64,000 nt of DNA from Sebastes aleutianus (taxonomy: Eukaryota > Chordata > Actinopteri > Perciformes > Sebastidae), in contig CAKAKS010000031.1 of the NCBI GenBank assembly GCA_916700875.1, forward strand, positions 5,961,477 to 6,025,476, written 5' to 3'. Below, in pieces: positions 35,993 to 46,924 of the stretch (its first letter is position 1; each line of letters opens with the position of its first letter). Position numbers and translations under genes: made by a program. The notes beneath the pieces were generated by a model. It was not told the origin of the DNA. It saw only the letters and a program-made list of their open reading frames with translations, and did not search any database.

Positions 35993-38900
35993 CTAAAAAC
36001 ACCAAAACACACACCTTTCACATCAGGTTATGTTGCTATTTTGGTGCCTTCAAATGAAACCCGTGAGCTTGTGTTTACAACGTGGGAAGTCGTGTACACG
36101 ATATGCTTGGCGTTCAAGTGGTTAAATCGTGCGTTAAAACAAAATACACCACTAAAATAAAAATGTATTAACATTTTATGCACGTCACAACTTGAGACCT
36201 CAGAGCTTTCAGAAACTTTCCACTTACGTGAATACCACAAGAGGCAGCGTTCATATGGACTCTTGTCGTTAACAAGGTAAACACAACCCCATTTGAAGGC
36301 ACCATATACAGCGACAGGATCATTTTAAACGGTTGATTCAAGTCAAGTCAGGTCAATTTTATTTGTATAGCCCAAAATCACATATCACAAATTTGCCTCA
36401 GGGGGCTTTAAAATCTGTTCAGGATACGACACCCTCTGTCCTCTCATCGGATCACGTTGTCATTTAAGTTTCTTTTTTTTAAGGAAAAATGCCAAAAATG
36501 AACTGGCTTCAGCTACTTGGATGTGTGGGATACTCTTTCTACTTGCTCAAAATCACCCGCCCTGCCTTTAAGTTATTTCTTTAAGGAAAAATGCCCAAAA
36601 TTTGCTGGTTTTCTTTGTCTTGTATGATAGTAAATTGAGTGATTTGGAGTTCTAGACAAAACAAGACATTTGAAGAGGAAGGGTTTTACAAACCGTTCAG
36701 TGTTTTTTACTATTTTCTGACAATCTATAGACCAAACTATTAATTGGAATCAAATAAACGGCAGATTAAATCTAGAGTTGGTAATCTTCTTCAAAAACCA
36801 TTTTGTAATATTTGTTATATATATATATTGTATATATTTGTTGAAAATCTCTTTACATCCCGACAGCAATCAATAAATCAAATGCTCTGACAAAAATAGA
36901 AAAGAAATACGTTTGCTGAGGTTGTCACAGGACTGTAAGAACCCGTCCAATTGCCGATTTTCTTGCCAGATTTAACGACTTTGGAGCTCGTGCTGCTAGC
37001 TACTTTCATTGGAAAAGAGTTGGCAACACTGTGCTCGGTTTTTGGGTTGGATAATTCTTAAAATCTAGTGTACTCTTGCTAGTTTCTTAAGATTACCAAC
37101 CCTATCTTTAATCAATAATGAAAATAAACATACACTAATTACACCTTGCGAGAAGTTATACTGTACAAATGAGTGTGAACATGAATGAGATGGATGCCTG
37201 CATTACCTGAGATGATAGACTGACTGCTGAACTGCCCGTACACCGGTGCATGATGGGAGAATGAGTTGAAGGCGTTGGGGAAATGGTTGGAGTGGCTGCA
37301 GCTGCTGCTGACAGAAATGGGCTTCTGCAGCGCCTGCAGCTCCACGAACGCCATGTTGGACGCCGCCATGTTTGGGGAGGGGCTCGTGCTGGTCACTTCT
37401 GGGGACATTTCCTGTTTTAGACAGAGCGGCAGGGGCTGTAGGGGCTCTGAGGTGGTGGTGGAGGTGGTGGTGGTGGTGGATATGGTGACAGCCAGCGTGC
37501 AGGCGGGTGAGAAAATGAAAACGAATGGTGAACACGAGACAAACTTAAGAGTGAAATGTCAAAAACAAAACAAAGAGTGAGCGGCTTCAGGACGCTGGTT
37601 GTGCAACATGCTGATGGGAAGAGTCAGCGTGTGCTTGGCGCGGGTCAAAGGTCATCGTCTAACATTAAGAGTCTCACCAGTCACCATGGCGTAGCCCTGG
37701 TGCGCCGTCAGATTCCGTCCAATGGCGGAGCTGGATGTTGAGAGGCTGGTCTTGGCCTCATCTAGACTGCCATTGATGAGGGACAGCGGGTACAAAGTCT
37801 GGGGATGATGAACAGGGATTAGCTATTGATGTAAAGTGTGCTTATGCATGAGAAGCAGCAAATATGCATGTGTGCAGGTCAAAAAACAAAGGCTGAATTG
37901 CATTTTTCAATAAACGGTTCCAAATGAAACGGAAAGAAAATAAGCAAAGTATAGTTGCATTTAAGGCATTAATTCCTTATAAACTTGTGTTTATTGAACG
38001 TGAGACTTCTTTTTACCTGCTCCGTCTTGCTGCTGGAGGCGGAGCCGAATGAGTCCGGGGGATAGTGGTGACGATCGAACCCACAGTCCAGATGTTGCGA
38101 GGCTGCGGAGAAGTGATCCACTCTCATCTGTTTCCTCGGGACGCCTCCGCTGCCCTGAGAGTCCACGCTGTGCCGACAACTCTCCTGATCACCTGAGAAG
38201 AAGATGGTGTGAAAAAGATGTTTACGTGTGCACTCATTTTGTTTCACTCCAACATTTGTGGGATCTAAAATTCCTCAGGCAAATTATATAAAAAGTACAA
38301 AGAAATCTTTGCTCAAACTATTCATTATTCAAATGTTAAAATGCTAAAATGACTCTCAACCATTAAACCATAAGAGGACAATATAGAAGAAAGGGTGTGA
38401 ATAAATTGTGTTGTTTTTTTATGCTTGCAATACGAGCACGCCTCAAATTGCCCTTTAAGGGACGGACAAAGTATTTTGAATTTGATTTAACTGAATCTTT
38501 ATTAAACACTTCATCGCTCTTTGTTTGGTGCCTCTTTCTTTGCCCCGTTCTCCCTTGTGACAGAAAATCTTGTTCTTAATGAATTTCAGGTAAAGAAAGG
38601 TCAAATAAGTTATTAAATAAAGCAATCTGAAGAGTAATTTGTGTTTTTCAGCTTTTTGAGACATGATATTTGAGAGTGAATGACTTACATCCACACAGCA
38701 TTTAGAAAGGTGCCAAATAAAAGTATGGCTTTCTTTGAAAAAAATTATGATTGTGAATTAATCATTTGATTCATTTGGTTCCCACTTCTAACAAGCCTTA
38801 GCCAATAGTAAAACGACGTTTGTATCACGTTGTATCAGTGGGTCGTCAGTTAGTGTGGAAACATGGCTGAAATTGATGGTAATTGCCTGGCAACGACTTG

Positions 38901-41900
38901 TTGTGAAGTAAATGCAATGGAACGGGGGAGGAAGAATGTTATCAATGTTATCGATAGCAACTTTAATCTATAAAAGTTGATGATTGTAAGCGTTTGTATT
39001 TGGAAATACTCCAGTATGTTCCTCCAAAACTAGCAGAAAACTAAAGCAACACCCTCTTCCATCTTTCACACTGATGCCAATGGTGTGGTGTCTCCTTCAT
39101 TTGCTCTAATTCTTACTGTCATCATGGCTCCTCTTGCCCTCGGCGCTGGGTTGGGGGATCCCCAACAAGCCGCTGATGGAGTAGGTGGAGCCCAGAGAGT
39201 CAGACTGTGGAGACTCGGGAGGGGTGACCGCTGAACTCGGGACTAACAAGAGAGAAAAACAAAGACAGACAGATTTGAGACGGAGGGCGGAAATGATACT
39301 GTACATCTCACTATGGTCCTGTTGACACAAGGTCATGAGCTTAATCCTACACAGTAATGAGCGCACTCTATATCTTTAACCTTAATCCTTCACCATCACA
39401 TGATAATGCTTGGTGAAATGGATGGTGATACAGCCTCCAGTGTGGTAATGGTAAAGACTTACTCAAGGTTTGTCCTGGACTCAGGCATTTTCCATCCAGA
39501 GGCAGATTGAACGGCTGTTGGACCTTTGTTCGAATTATTCTGAAACAAAAAGAAGAAACTGAGTGAGCAATAATGTCTCATTTTTGTGTAAATGTTGTTT
39601 GGTGGGTGTAAGCATTGCCATAACGATAGCATAGGAGTGTTGAAAGAAGATCTTTAGTTCATAACCTCAATAACGCACTACATGCCGCTGAGCCACAGTG
39701 GCATATCTCTAACATGATTTCATTCATAATTCACTTTGTCACCTGTTAATGGAGCTCACGCTGGGCACCGTGTCGCTGTCACACACCCCCTCCGCCAGCA
39801 GCCTGTCCCTGATTTCCCAGGCGAACATGGTGGGATTCTGCCTCTTGTACTCTGCGATCTTATCCACCACCTTCGGGGTGGCCACTTTGGGCTTAGAGCC
39901 GCCGATCACGCCGGGCTTGATGCTGCCTGTCTCGTAGTAGCTGGAGGAGAGATGAGTCAAAGTGTTCCTGATAAGTAAACAGACTCTCAGGGGTCAAAGA
40001 GTACGACCAGGCCGGTTAACAATAACAGGAAGTTGCTCATACCGTCCCAGGATCTTGCTGACGCAGCCGTGGCTGACTCTGAGCTGCCGGGAGATGTCGC
40101 AGGGCCGGACCCCCTGGTGGGCCATGTCCACGATGCGTTGCCGGATCACCTCCGGGAGTGGACGTCCATTAACAAACATTCCACCTAGTTGGTTAAGACC
40201 CCCATGACCTGGGGGAGGAGGGGGGATGAACACTCATAAATGTCGTGAACCTGAGATCTGAGACATGCCAACGTCATCGCAATACAAGGTCACGCACACA
40301 CACACACACCTGGACACACAGACACACTCTTTTGGGGACCCTACTGACACCTGAGACAATATTTTAGCCTTGAAACTAAACCAAGGACTGCGATTTAGAT
40401 CCGTCAAAGCTGTCCCCCCAAGGTCAAAATCATCTCCACATTCATTGACTATGGATAAATCACACAAACACACACATTCGCTGAGTTTTTGTTTATATAA
40501 AACTGCATGTTCATCAACTAATTTAATGTTGCAAGTAGAGCTAATGTCAACTTTTGAATTAATCACTAACTATTTTGATAATTGATTAATCGGTTTGAGT
40601 AATTTTTTAAGAAAAACAAGTCCAAATTCTCTGATTCCAGCTTCTTAAATGTGAATATTTTCTGGTTTCTTTACTCCTCTATGACAGTAAACTGAATATC
40701 TTTGAGTTGTGGACAAAACAAGACATTTGAGAACGTCATCTTGGGCTTTGGGAAACACTGATTGACATTTTTTCACCATTTTCTAACATTTTATAGACCA
40801 AACAACTAATCGATTAATCGAGATAATAATTGACAGATTAATTGATAATGAAAATAATGGTTAGTTGCAGTCTTAGTTGCAAGTGATAATGAAAAAGTAG
40901 CTGTCAAAAAATAAGCATAAAAGAGAAAAAAGCTTAGGAAATCATAGTGTTACTTGTTGTAGCCTCAGGAATTTGATCAAAAACAGTACAAGAGAATATA
41001 ATTTCATTTTCTCAAACTGAATATTATATGTATGTATTGTCCCTCTTTTACAATGACCTGCAACATTTATCAGTCATTCTTTAACAGGCTGGAGATTAGC
41101 TGTGTCTCACACTGTAATAAATAACTGTAGCAGCGGCGGCGTTGTCAGGAGCGTAATGAAGTTTTACATTCTAAAAGTCGAGGACACAAGGAGAAGATGA
41201 AGGCAGTGAGTAAACAGGGAGGCTGTGAGTAATGTGTAATAATAGTTCAGGGTTGATTTATTCACACGTATTTATAAAGGAGAGATTTAAGGTGAATTGG
41301 CCAATAAAGTTGGATCGAGTTGAAGTTTGAGAAGTCTGCTTTCAACACACTGGCACTTTTTTATTTGGGTCTAGAACGATTATATCAAATATTCACTAAA
41401 ATGCTTATTAAATTATTATATTATGCCACTATTTAACTTTACCCAGCAGCAAAGCTCAAATTGATCATTATTTATTTACTTCCAGGATAATCACCTCTTT
41501 ATAAATAATAATAATACCTGCAGGCTTATTCTCACAATTCTCATTTATACTGCCACTAATTTGTAACATGAGGCTCAGTGGGCATCAGTGAAGGTGCCTG
41601 TGATCAGGAAACATGTCATATAGTAAAGAATACAGTCTGTGTGGTGATTCCCCTCATTTGCGGACACTATCATACATTTAAAGTTGTCACACTCCACAAG
41701 TTTTTTGTGTATTATTTTCTGTCTTTTTATATGTATTTTTTTGTTTGCATTTTTCGTATGAAATATAAAATTGTCTGTATTACTATTTATGTATTTTATT
41801 ATTATTACATTATACTTGATATTTCCAGAGGAATATATAAGAAAATTATGATACATTGCTTATTATTTTTTTTATTTATGTACATTTAAAGTAAATATGC

Positions 41901-42616
41901 TTTTTACAACACAAGTTATCTTTTTTTTTGACTATCCGTATTATTAATTATAATTTACTGCATCTGAAGCTGAAATGTTCTTATTTCTAATGTCATGTTT
42001 TTTTGATACTAGTGTGCATTTGTACACATGCTGAAAATATTGTGAGATCAGTGAATAACTGCAAAAAAAATAAAACTGACACTGTCATTATATTTGATTG
42101 TGATAAATATCAACGTGCATTGATCTAAATAAACCTCACAGATGTGTCAAAGCTAAACAACAACCTCCACCACCATCACAACTGGTTTTCCCCAGTAACC
42201 AGCAGCAGACAAAGGTTCAACCAGCAGCCTCCACTATCCTCTCTATAGACTGCACGGTGGTGACTTTGCAAGAACACCATTGCTTTTAATTTAACCCATT
42301 GAAACGTTTCTTCTTCTTTTTTCTTTTTTTCCCTCTCAGCCTTTTCCCAGCTTTCATTTCCACATCAAACAGCGTCCGGACGAGGAGAGGAGGAGGAGGA
42401 GGGAGGAAGATGAGGAGGAGGAGGAGGAGGGAGGGAGGAAGAGGAGGAAGGGAGGGAGGGAGCCTCTATTAACGCTGCCAGCGGAGTGTGGAAAAAAATC
42501 TCCCCGCCAAGCTTCATCAACCTGCAGGATATTAAAGCCGAGCAGACCCGGGGGGCGGCGAGCACGCGCACGTGGGCGCGCACTGTGCACTGACACGGCG
42601 TGCACACCCAAAAAAC

Positions 42617-42657
<41 letters not shown>

Positions 42658-43520
42658 AGCCATGGTTAGCCTCCTGCTGCTCCATAATTGACCCAGCTGA
42701 AGTGTCTCTGACCAGGAGAAGACTGGTTCTAAATGTATATCTTGACAGCTTTAAGTGCCAACCAATTAACTTCCTCAACATCCTGCACAACTACCAGAGG
42801 AAAATATCAATTCTCTCCTTCAAGGATTACAGTGAGCAGACAAGGAGACACCTCTCTGCATCCTATTGTAGGCCTGAATGTGACTGAGCTGCTGCTGTAG
42901 GTTCAAACCCACATAACTTCACCTTAAATTCTAGAGGAGATCCTAAAGATGTCAGGCTGAATGTTGGATAAATGTGTATAAATCATCATATAGGTTCAAT
43001 AAAGAGCTGGAACAAGCCGATACCAAATATAGTAACTTCAAGTCCCCTTATTTACCATTTATAAGCAGTAAACATTTAATAAATGGTTTATAACTCACTG
43101 AAATGTAGTTGTCAGCAGATTTAAGGACATTTTGGGTGAGTTTAAATGAATGTAAAGTATTGTCAACAATTATTACTTCTCCCATGAAGACATATTTTGA
43201 CTATATTGTCATGCATTATCTGTTTATACAGGAGTCTCTACTTATATAGTTATAGTTGTTGACAAATACATACATAAAGACCTATATCTGCTTACAACTA
43301 CATCATTTGTGTGTTATTAAAGGTCTGTATGCTGCTTATGAATACTAAATAGGGGATTTGTTATTTCAAACTTCCAGCTACATAAGGGGAAATAAAAGTG
43401 GAAAGTGGATGTTCAGGGGTTATTAATATGATCACAAGTCAGGAAATGCCAAATCTGTTCAGCTAAACTCTGGAGGCCAACTTCTTGTGTTGTGTATTTA
43501 CCTCTTCCGTTGTTGGACAT
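32126..43520 (-). CDS. pax8: Paired box protein Pax-8
   Basis: Pax8 is a nuclear DNA-binding factor needed for thyroid, kidney and otic development. Eleven coding exons on the minus strand: 43520-43502, 40208-40043, 39940-39743, 39539-39463, 39242-39117, 38192-38017, 37798-37678, 37446-37207, 35992-35891, 34825-34742, 32196-32126. All junctions are GT-AG and phases agree; the sum is 1380 bases, 459 residues plus stop (human PAX8 is 450). Order: MSNNGRG, paired domain (7-134), octapeptide YSISGLLG (174-181), partial homeodomain (about 217-245), Ser/Thr/Pro/Tyr-rich transactivation region, end AYDHL. The paired domain alone is also Pax2/5-like (VDKIAEYKRQ); the C-terminus and the adjoining psd4 decide for pax8. 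Confidence 0.95.
32700..33235 (+). repeat. 59-bp tandem repeat leading into a LINE-like 3' tail
   Basis: Four copies of a unit containing ACATTCCTGTCTACACCTCT and ATTACTTCTCATTATTACAT lie at about 32725-32935. The sequence continues to ATGACAAATAAAGAACCTTG, a tail of non-LTR type. The block is in pax8 intron 10, antisense to the gene. Confidence 0.7.
33920..34485. repeat. Diverged AAGTATACTT-rich element in pax8 intron 10
   Basis: Palindromic words such as AAGTATACTT, AAAGTATACTT and AAAGTATACTTTT recur at irregular spacing. The start matches 24475-24530 and the right end (GAAGTATACTTC, then T7GTAAG) mirrors the left end CTTACCAAAAAGTA at 24405. It appears to be an older copy of the family. 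Confidence 0.75.
34917..34963 (+). repeat. (GT)n microsatellite 75 bases 5' of pax8 exon 10
   Basis: About 23 TG units. On the pax8 sense strand this is a (CA)n run in the intron just upstream of the NAGNAG acceptor. Intronic CA repeats near exons can bind hnRNP L and affect splicing (known generally); an effect here is inference. Confidence 0.93.
35388..35711 (+). repeat. Cluster of three (CA)n microsatellites
   Basis: CA runs at about 35388-35406, 35438-35464 and 35655-35711 in pax8 intron 9, separated by GC-rich unique DNA. Long open frames here come from the dinucleotide repeats. Confidence 0.93.
36343..36450 (+). repeat. Dispersed teleost repeat (TTTATTTGTATAGCCCAAAA type)
   Basis: It contains ATTTTATTTGTATAGCCCAA, ATCACAAATTTGCCTCAG and ACGACACCCTCTGTCC, which I recognise as a very common fish repeat end. 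It lies in pax8 intron 8. Confidence 0.55.
36590..36735 (+). repeat. Fragment of the 40.5-kb element family
   Basis: Shares GACAAAACAAGACATTTGA, ATTTTCTGACAATCTATAGACC-like and GAGTT(C/G)T(A/G)GACAAAAC words with 40660-40805, in the same orientation. Confidence 0.6.
37207..39242 (-). CDS. pax8: pax8 exons 5-8: octapeptide, partial homeodomain, activation region
   Basis: Exon 39242-39117 carries SSAVTPPESPQSDSLGSTYS and the octapeptide, a Groucho-binding repression motif. Exon 38192-38017 holds the truncated homeodomain (DHFSAASQHLDCGFDRHHYP). Exon 37798-37678 reads TLYPLSLINGSLDEAKTS. Exon 37446-37207 has CLKQEMSPEVTSTSPSPNMA and a Ser/His/Asn-rich run ending YGQFSSQSIISG. Mammalian PAX8 isoforms arise by skipping exons in this region; whether that occurs here cannot be read from DNA. 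Confidence 0.92.
39463..43520 (-). CDS. pax8: pax8 start codon and paired-domain exons
   Basis: The first coding exon holds only ATG TCC AAC AAC GGA AGA G before gtaaat. It splices over 3.3 kb to GTCATGGGGG, forming GHGGLNQLGG. The 166-base and 198-base exons have the sizes typical of Pax2/5/8 genes. Conserved landmarks: GRPLPEVIRQRIVDMAHQGV, PCDISRQLRVSHGCVSKIL, YYETGSIKPGVIGGSKPKVA and NPTMFAWEIRDRLL, then IIRTKVQQPF in exon 4. DNA-contacting residues appear intact. Upstream acceptors for the first coding exon could be at 43551 or 43524; neither is decisive. Confidence 0.93.
40505..40885. mobile_element. AT-rich MITE-like element in pax8 intron 1
   Basis: The stretch has inverted ATTAATCGATT-type words near both sides (GATTAATCGGTTTGAG at 40583 and CGATTAATCGAG at 40811). 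It is non-coding and related to 36590-36735. Exact ends are unclear. Confidence 0.5.
42365..42460 (+). repeat. GAG/GGA-rich low-complexity tract
   Basis: A nearly uninterrupted purine strand of about 95 bases in pax8 intron 1. Its minus strand is C/T only, a potential triplex-forming mirror tract. Confidence 0.85.
42620..42657 (+). repeat. (GATA)n microsatellite
   Basis: Nine perfect GATA units in pax8 intron 1. Confidence 0.95.
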
Positions 43521-46327
43521 ATCCCTGAGTTTTTGGTCCTCGCTCCACCAGCTGAACGTGACGGTCGGCTCCACGCTGTCCCAGTTAAAGTGTTTTTACT
43601 CCCCGTCCTGCCTCGTCTGGCATGAGTGTGCTCCTGAGCGCACTGTCGACCACGCGCTGCAGGAGGACAGTGGTTTATCAAACTGGCTGTTTGTCATGTG
43701 GGATGCCACTGAGCTCAGATACTCAGCTGGTGGTGTGTCTCTCTGAATATTGTCTTCAAATCACCTGCACATGTTTGTCTTTCTGTAGTCTACCTTTAAG
43801 TCTATATAGAACAGGCCTGTGTATCTGTATTTGTGTAAAAAATACTATAATTTAATCATCAGTGTTTGCAAAACATGAGAGATCTTCTTCCCCTTCGGCC
43901 AAACCAGATGGCTGCTCCTGTTATACATAAAATTTCCCTTCATTAACCGCTTTGTAATCAGGATTGATGCTCTCATTAATCACCCCATAATTATTAGAAC
44001 CAGAGAGTGTTTTAATATTATTATTTTGGGTTTTTAACAAAAAAAATGGAGGAGTTTTTATGATGTAGAGGAGATTTGGCGTAAGTGGAAAAAAGTAAAG
44101 TTTGAGGAGAGAGAATTACTCTTCAGGACTGTGTTTAAATGACTGATTATTTCACCTTATTTCAAACTAAATTACTATTAAACAAAATGAACCTGAAATC
44201 ATCAAGTGAACATAAATTTAAGGACTTTTCTTAACAAGTGGATGCTTCATCTCTGATTTGTTGAACAGAAATGACATTAAAAACAAATAAGAAAGAAGAA
44301 ATGCTGATGTGACAAATTATGAGAAGTCAACTCTTAACTAAAAGATGCTAAATGTGCTGTAAACGTGCTCGCTGGCAGCAGTTATTGCCCATATGTGAGA
44401 CATGTTTACAGACTCCATCTGCTCAGCTGATGCTCACCTCTTCACTCCAACTTCCAGCTCCAAAAACAGCAAAACATGATGTGATATATTATATAAAATA
44501 AGCACCTTCATTAGTGATAGGACTGCTGTTCATTTACATCAACTACAACTATTGAAATAAAAATGAATACAGGCCACGAGTGTGAAAGAATAGAGAGTTC
44601 ATGTGACCGTGTGGAAGTGTTTTAATGCCATTTAAGCGTGTCAGGTGTTGTCATGTCCTGCTGGGTGGACACTTTAAAATTAACCAAATAATTAGCAGAC
44701 TGTCACACACTGTTAGATATCTGTCCAATATGATGAGTGACCACATCAGTAAGTTAAGTCAAATTTATATTACTGCCTACTGGGTGTTGCCAGGTTTGAT
44801 TAGCTTTTTGTCTTTTGATGTTTGTGTGTGGATTAACTTAACTGGCACTAATAAATATTTTTTGAATTAATTTCTTATTTTCTTATTTTCTATTTTTTTC
44901 TTTTCTCTCTCTTTACCATCTTTTTTAATATTTTGTTCTCTTTTTATAATTGATGAAGGTATGCACTGGAGAGTGCCCTAATCAAGCCCATCACATTTGT
45001 TCTTGTTTATGTAATATTATACATATATATATATAACTTGCACCTTTTTTACATGCGTGAACAAATAAAATCTAAATCTAAAATCTATTTGAAAGTGCAT
45101 TTCAAAATATAGTGTAACTTTTTGTTGAATGTGTTTTCTTTTTAATTGAGCATGAGCGTCTGCAAGTTGTGAGTTGAAGTAAATCTCCAAAAAACTAAAT
45201 ATAATTCCAAACTACATTGGAAAAATACAAAAAAATAAAAGCAGCTGGTTAGAATCATATTTAAATATTACACATTATTTAAAATGTGGGGTATGTCATA
45301 AATTTTACTTCTTGATTGTCTGAAATAAAAATAGCAAAATCATATAATTATTAATTGTTATAATAAACAATATAAATTTCAGTAATTAATATATCCCTTA
45401 TTGATGGAATCAGTTGGTTTTTGGGACATAAAAAACAAGGAAAGATTGTAATTAACGAATTTACATTTCAATGATTTTTAAGTGTAACTGCGTGGCTCTT
45501 GGTGAATACAGTAACCTTTAAAATGTTAATACTAGTATATAACAATTGTTACTTATTATTATTAATTGTTTTTGTTAATAATGAGGATACATTTTCCTTC
45601 GCTTGTAATTTTGCATGAACATTTTAACTTCCTGCAGGATTTGTAGACATTTTAGTTCCTTTAAAGTGACGTTTTGCATTTTAACATTTGTCTAGTTCTC
45701 TTTTTTGTGTTTCCTATTTGACAGTTTCTGTGAATTATTAAAAATTGCTTTGTATTAATCAACTGATTAACAGTTTCTCTGAAAGAACATTACAACATTT
45801 TTACTGTTTTTGTTGTTGTTGTCTTTTTAGACAAATTTAGTCCAGTTTAATTCGCCTGCAACAGATGACAGAAATTATATAAACTGCAGTTTAACGCCTC
45901 TAATTTGGGCCCAAGGTTCATTATAAGGATCATGCATGAAGCTGAACACTAATAAAACACAGACTGCGATTCAATCCTGGAGAATTCACCACAATTTGTT
46001 CAGCTCTTTTTGTTCAGCGACGGCTTTTTATATGATTATTATTGCTCTTCAAAAAACTTTCCGCTTAACTGCACCTGGGTCCCACACACCAGGTTTTCCA
46101 CCATCACTACAATAAACTCTTTATTATGCTGCTTCACTATTCTACCCCCAAAGCAGAGCGACATTACAGCGCGTCTTGTGCGTCTTGCGGAGTGTTTTTT
46201 AGGGTAATTGAAGCCTCCTCTGCTCCGTTTTACACCTCGCTGGGTTGTCAGGACTGCGGACCGACATACAGCCAGTCACACATCATCATCACATAACAAC
46301 CACCACATATAGACAGTGAGAGCTTAC
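43521..46327 (-). other. pax8: pax8 upstream intron, mostly unique AT-rich DNA
   Basis: No coding frame is credible. Around 44860-45090 there is a possible LINE 3' tail ending in ATAAAATCTAAATC repeats. A GC-rich block at 43530-43640 may be 5' UTR of the first coding exon or a second promoter. Confidence 0.4.
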
Positions 46328-46570
46328 CTTTCAACGACGAAGCTGCAAATAAAAACGTCCCCCAGCAGATATTCTGATATTATCCACAATGATGATGATG
46401 AGGACTCTCTGGTGGTGTAATACACGGTGAGTGTGTGTGTGTCCTGGCTGTGTTGGAGGAGGCTGGTCTGCTGGTGTGTTGTGTTGTGTTGTGTGTGAGC
46501 TGCCAGGTTTTATCCAACCGGGGCTGCGCGCAGGACGGAGGCCTGCAGCTATTGGAGGAAGAGGAGGAGG
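46328..46570 (-). other. pax8: Probable non-coding first exon of pax8
   Basis: A strong donor (GAAAG then gtaagct) at 46328 ends a stretch with no long frame on the minus strand, 2.8 kb upstream of the pax8 start codon. The upper limit is a guess from a TATA-like element at 46593-46601. Mammalian PAX8 also begins with a non-coding exon. No transcript evidence is available here. Confidence 0.42.
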
Positions 46571-46592
46571 AGGAGGAGAGGAAGGGGGAGGT

Positions 46593-46601
46593 GTGCTTTT
46601 A
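46593..46601 (-). promoter_or_regulatory. pax8: TATA-like element for pax8
   Basis: The minus strand reads CATAAAAGC. It lies in a GC/GA-rich block (46440-46620) about 265 bases upstream of the proposed exon 1 donor. An inverted ATTGG (CCAAT on the minus strand) at about 46550 falls downstream of it, which weakens the assignment. Confidence 0.28.
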
Positions 46602-46924
46602 TGGAAAAGAGAGGAGCACTCCTCCTCTACCAAAAAAAAAAAAAGACAGGATGACTGACCGTGTGTTGTGATGGCATTACACCCACTGAGCGACTGTATA
46701 CGGAAACACTTGTCAAGGAGACGGCTTGTTTTCCATTCACCTCCAGCGACAGCACCGCTTTAATTAGACTGAGTATACAGGGCCTATATGATGCAGCCGG
46801 TCACCTCCACTATTCAGGGCCTGGTTTCATGCAATCAGTCACTACAGGTACACTACACCTGAGCAGCAGTTTGACCCCAGATATGTTGCAAAACATTTTA
46901 TTGGTTGGGGGACTATTTGATGCA

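Noticed and set aside
38017..38192. Complete homeobox in pax8
   Set aside because: Only the first-helix part is present, as expected for Pax2/5/8. This is not a truncation event in this genome.
39736..40207. Plus-strand frames over pax8 exons 2 and 3
   Set aside because: Antisense shadows of the paired-domain exons.
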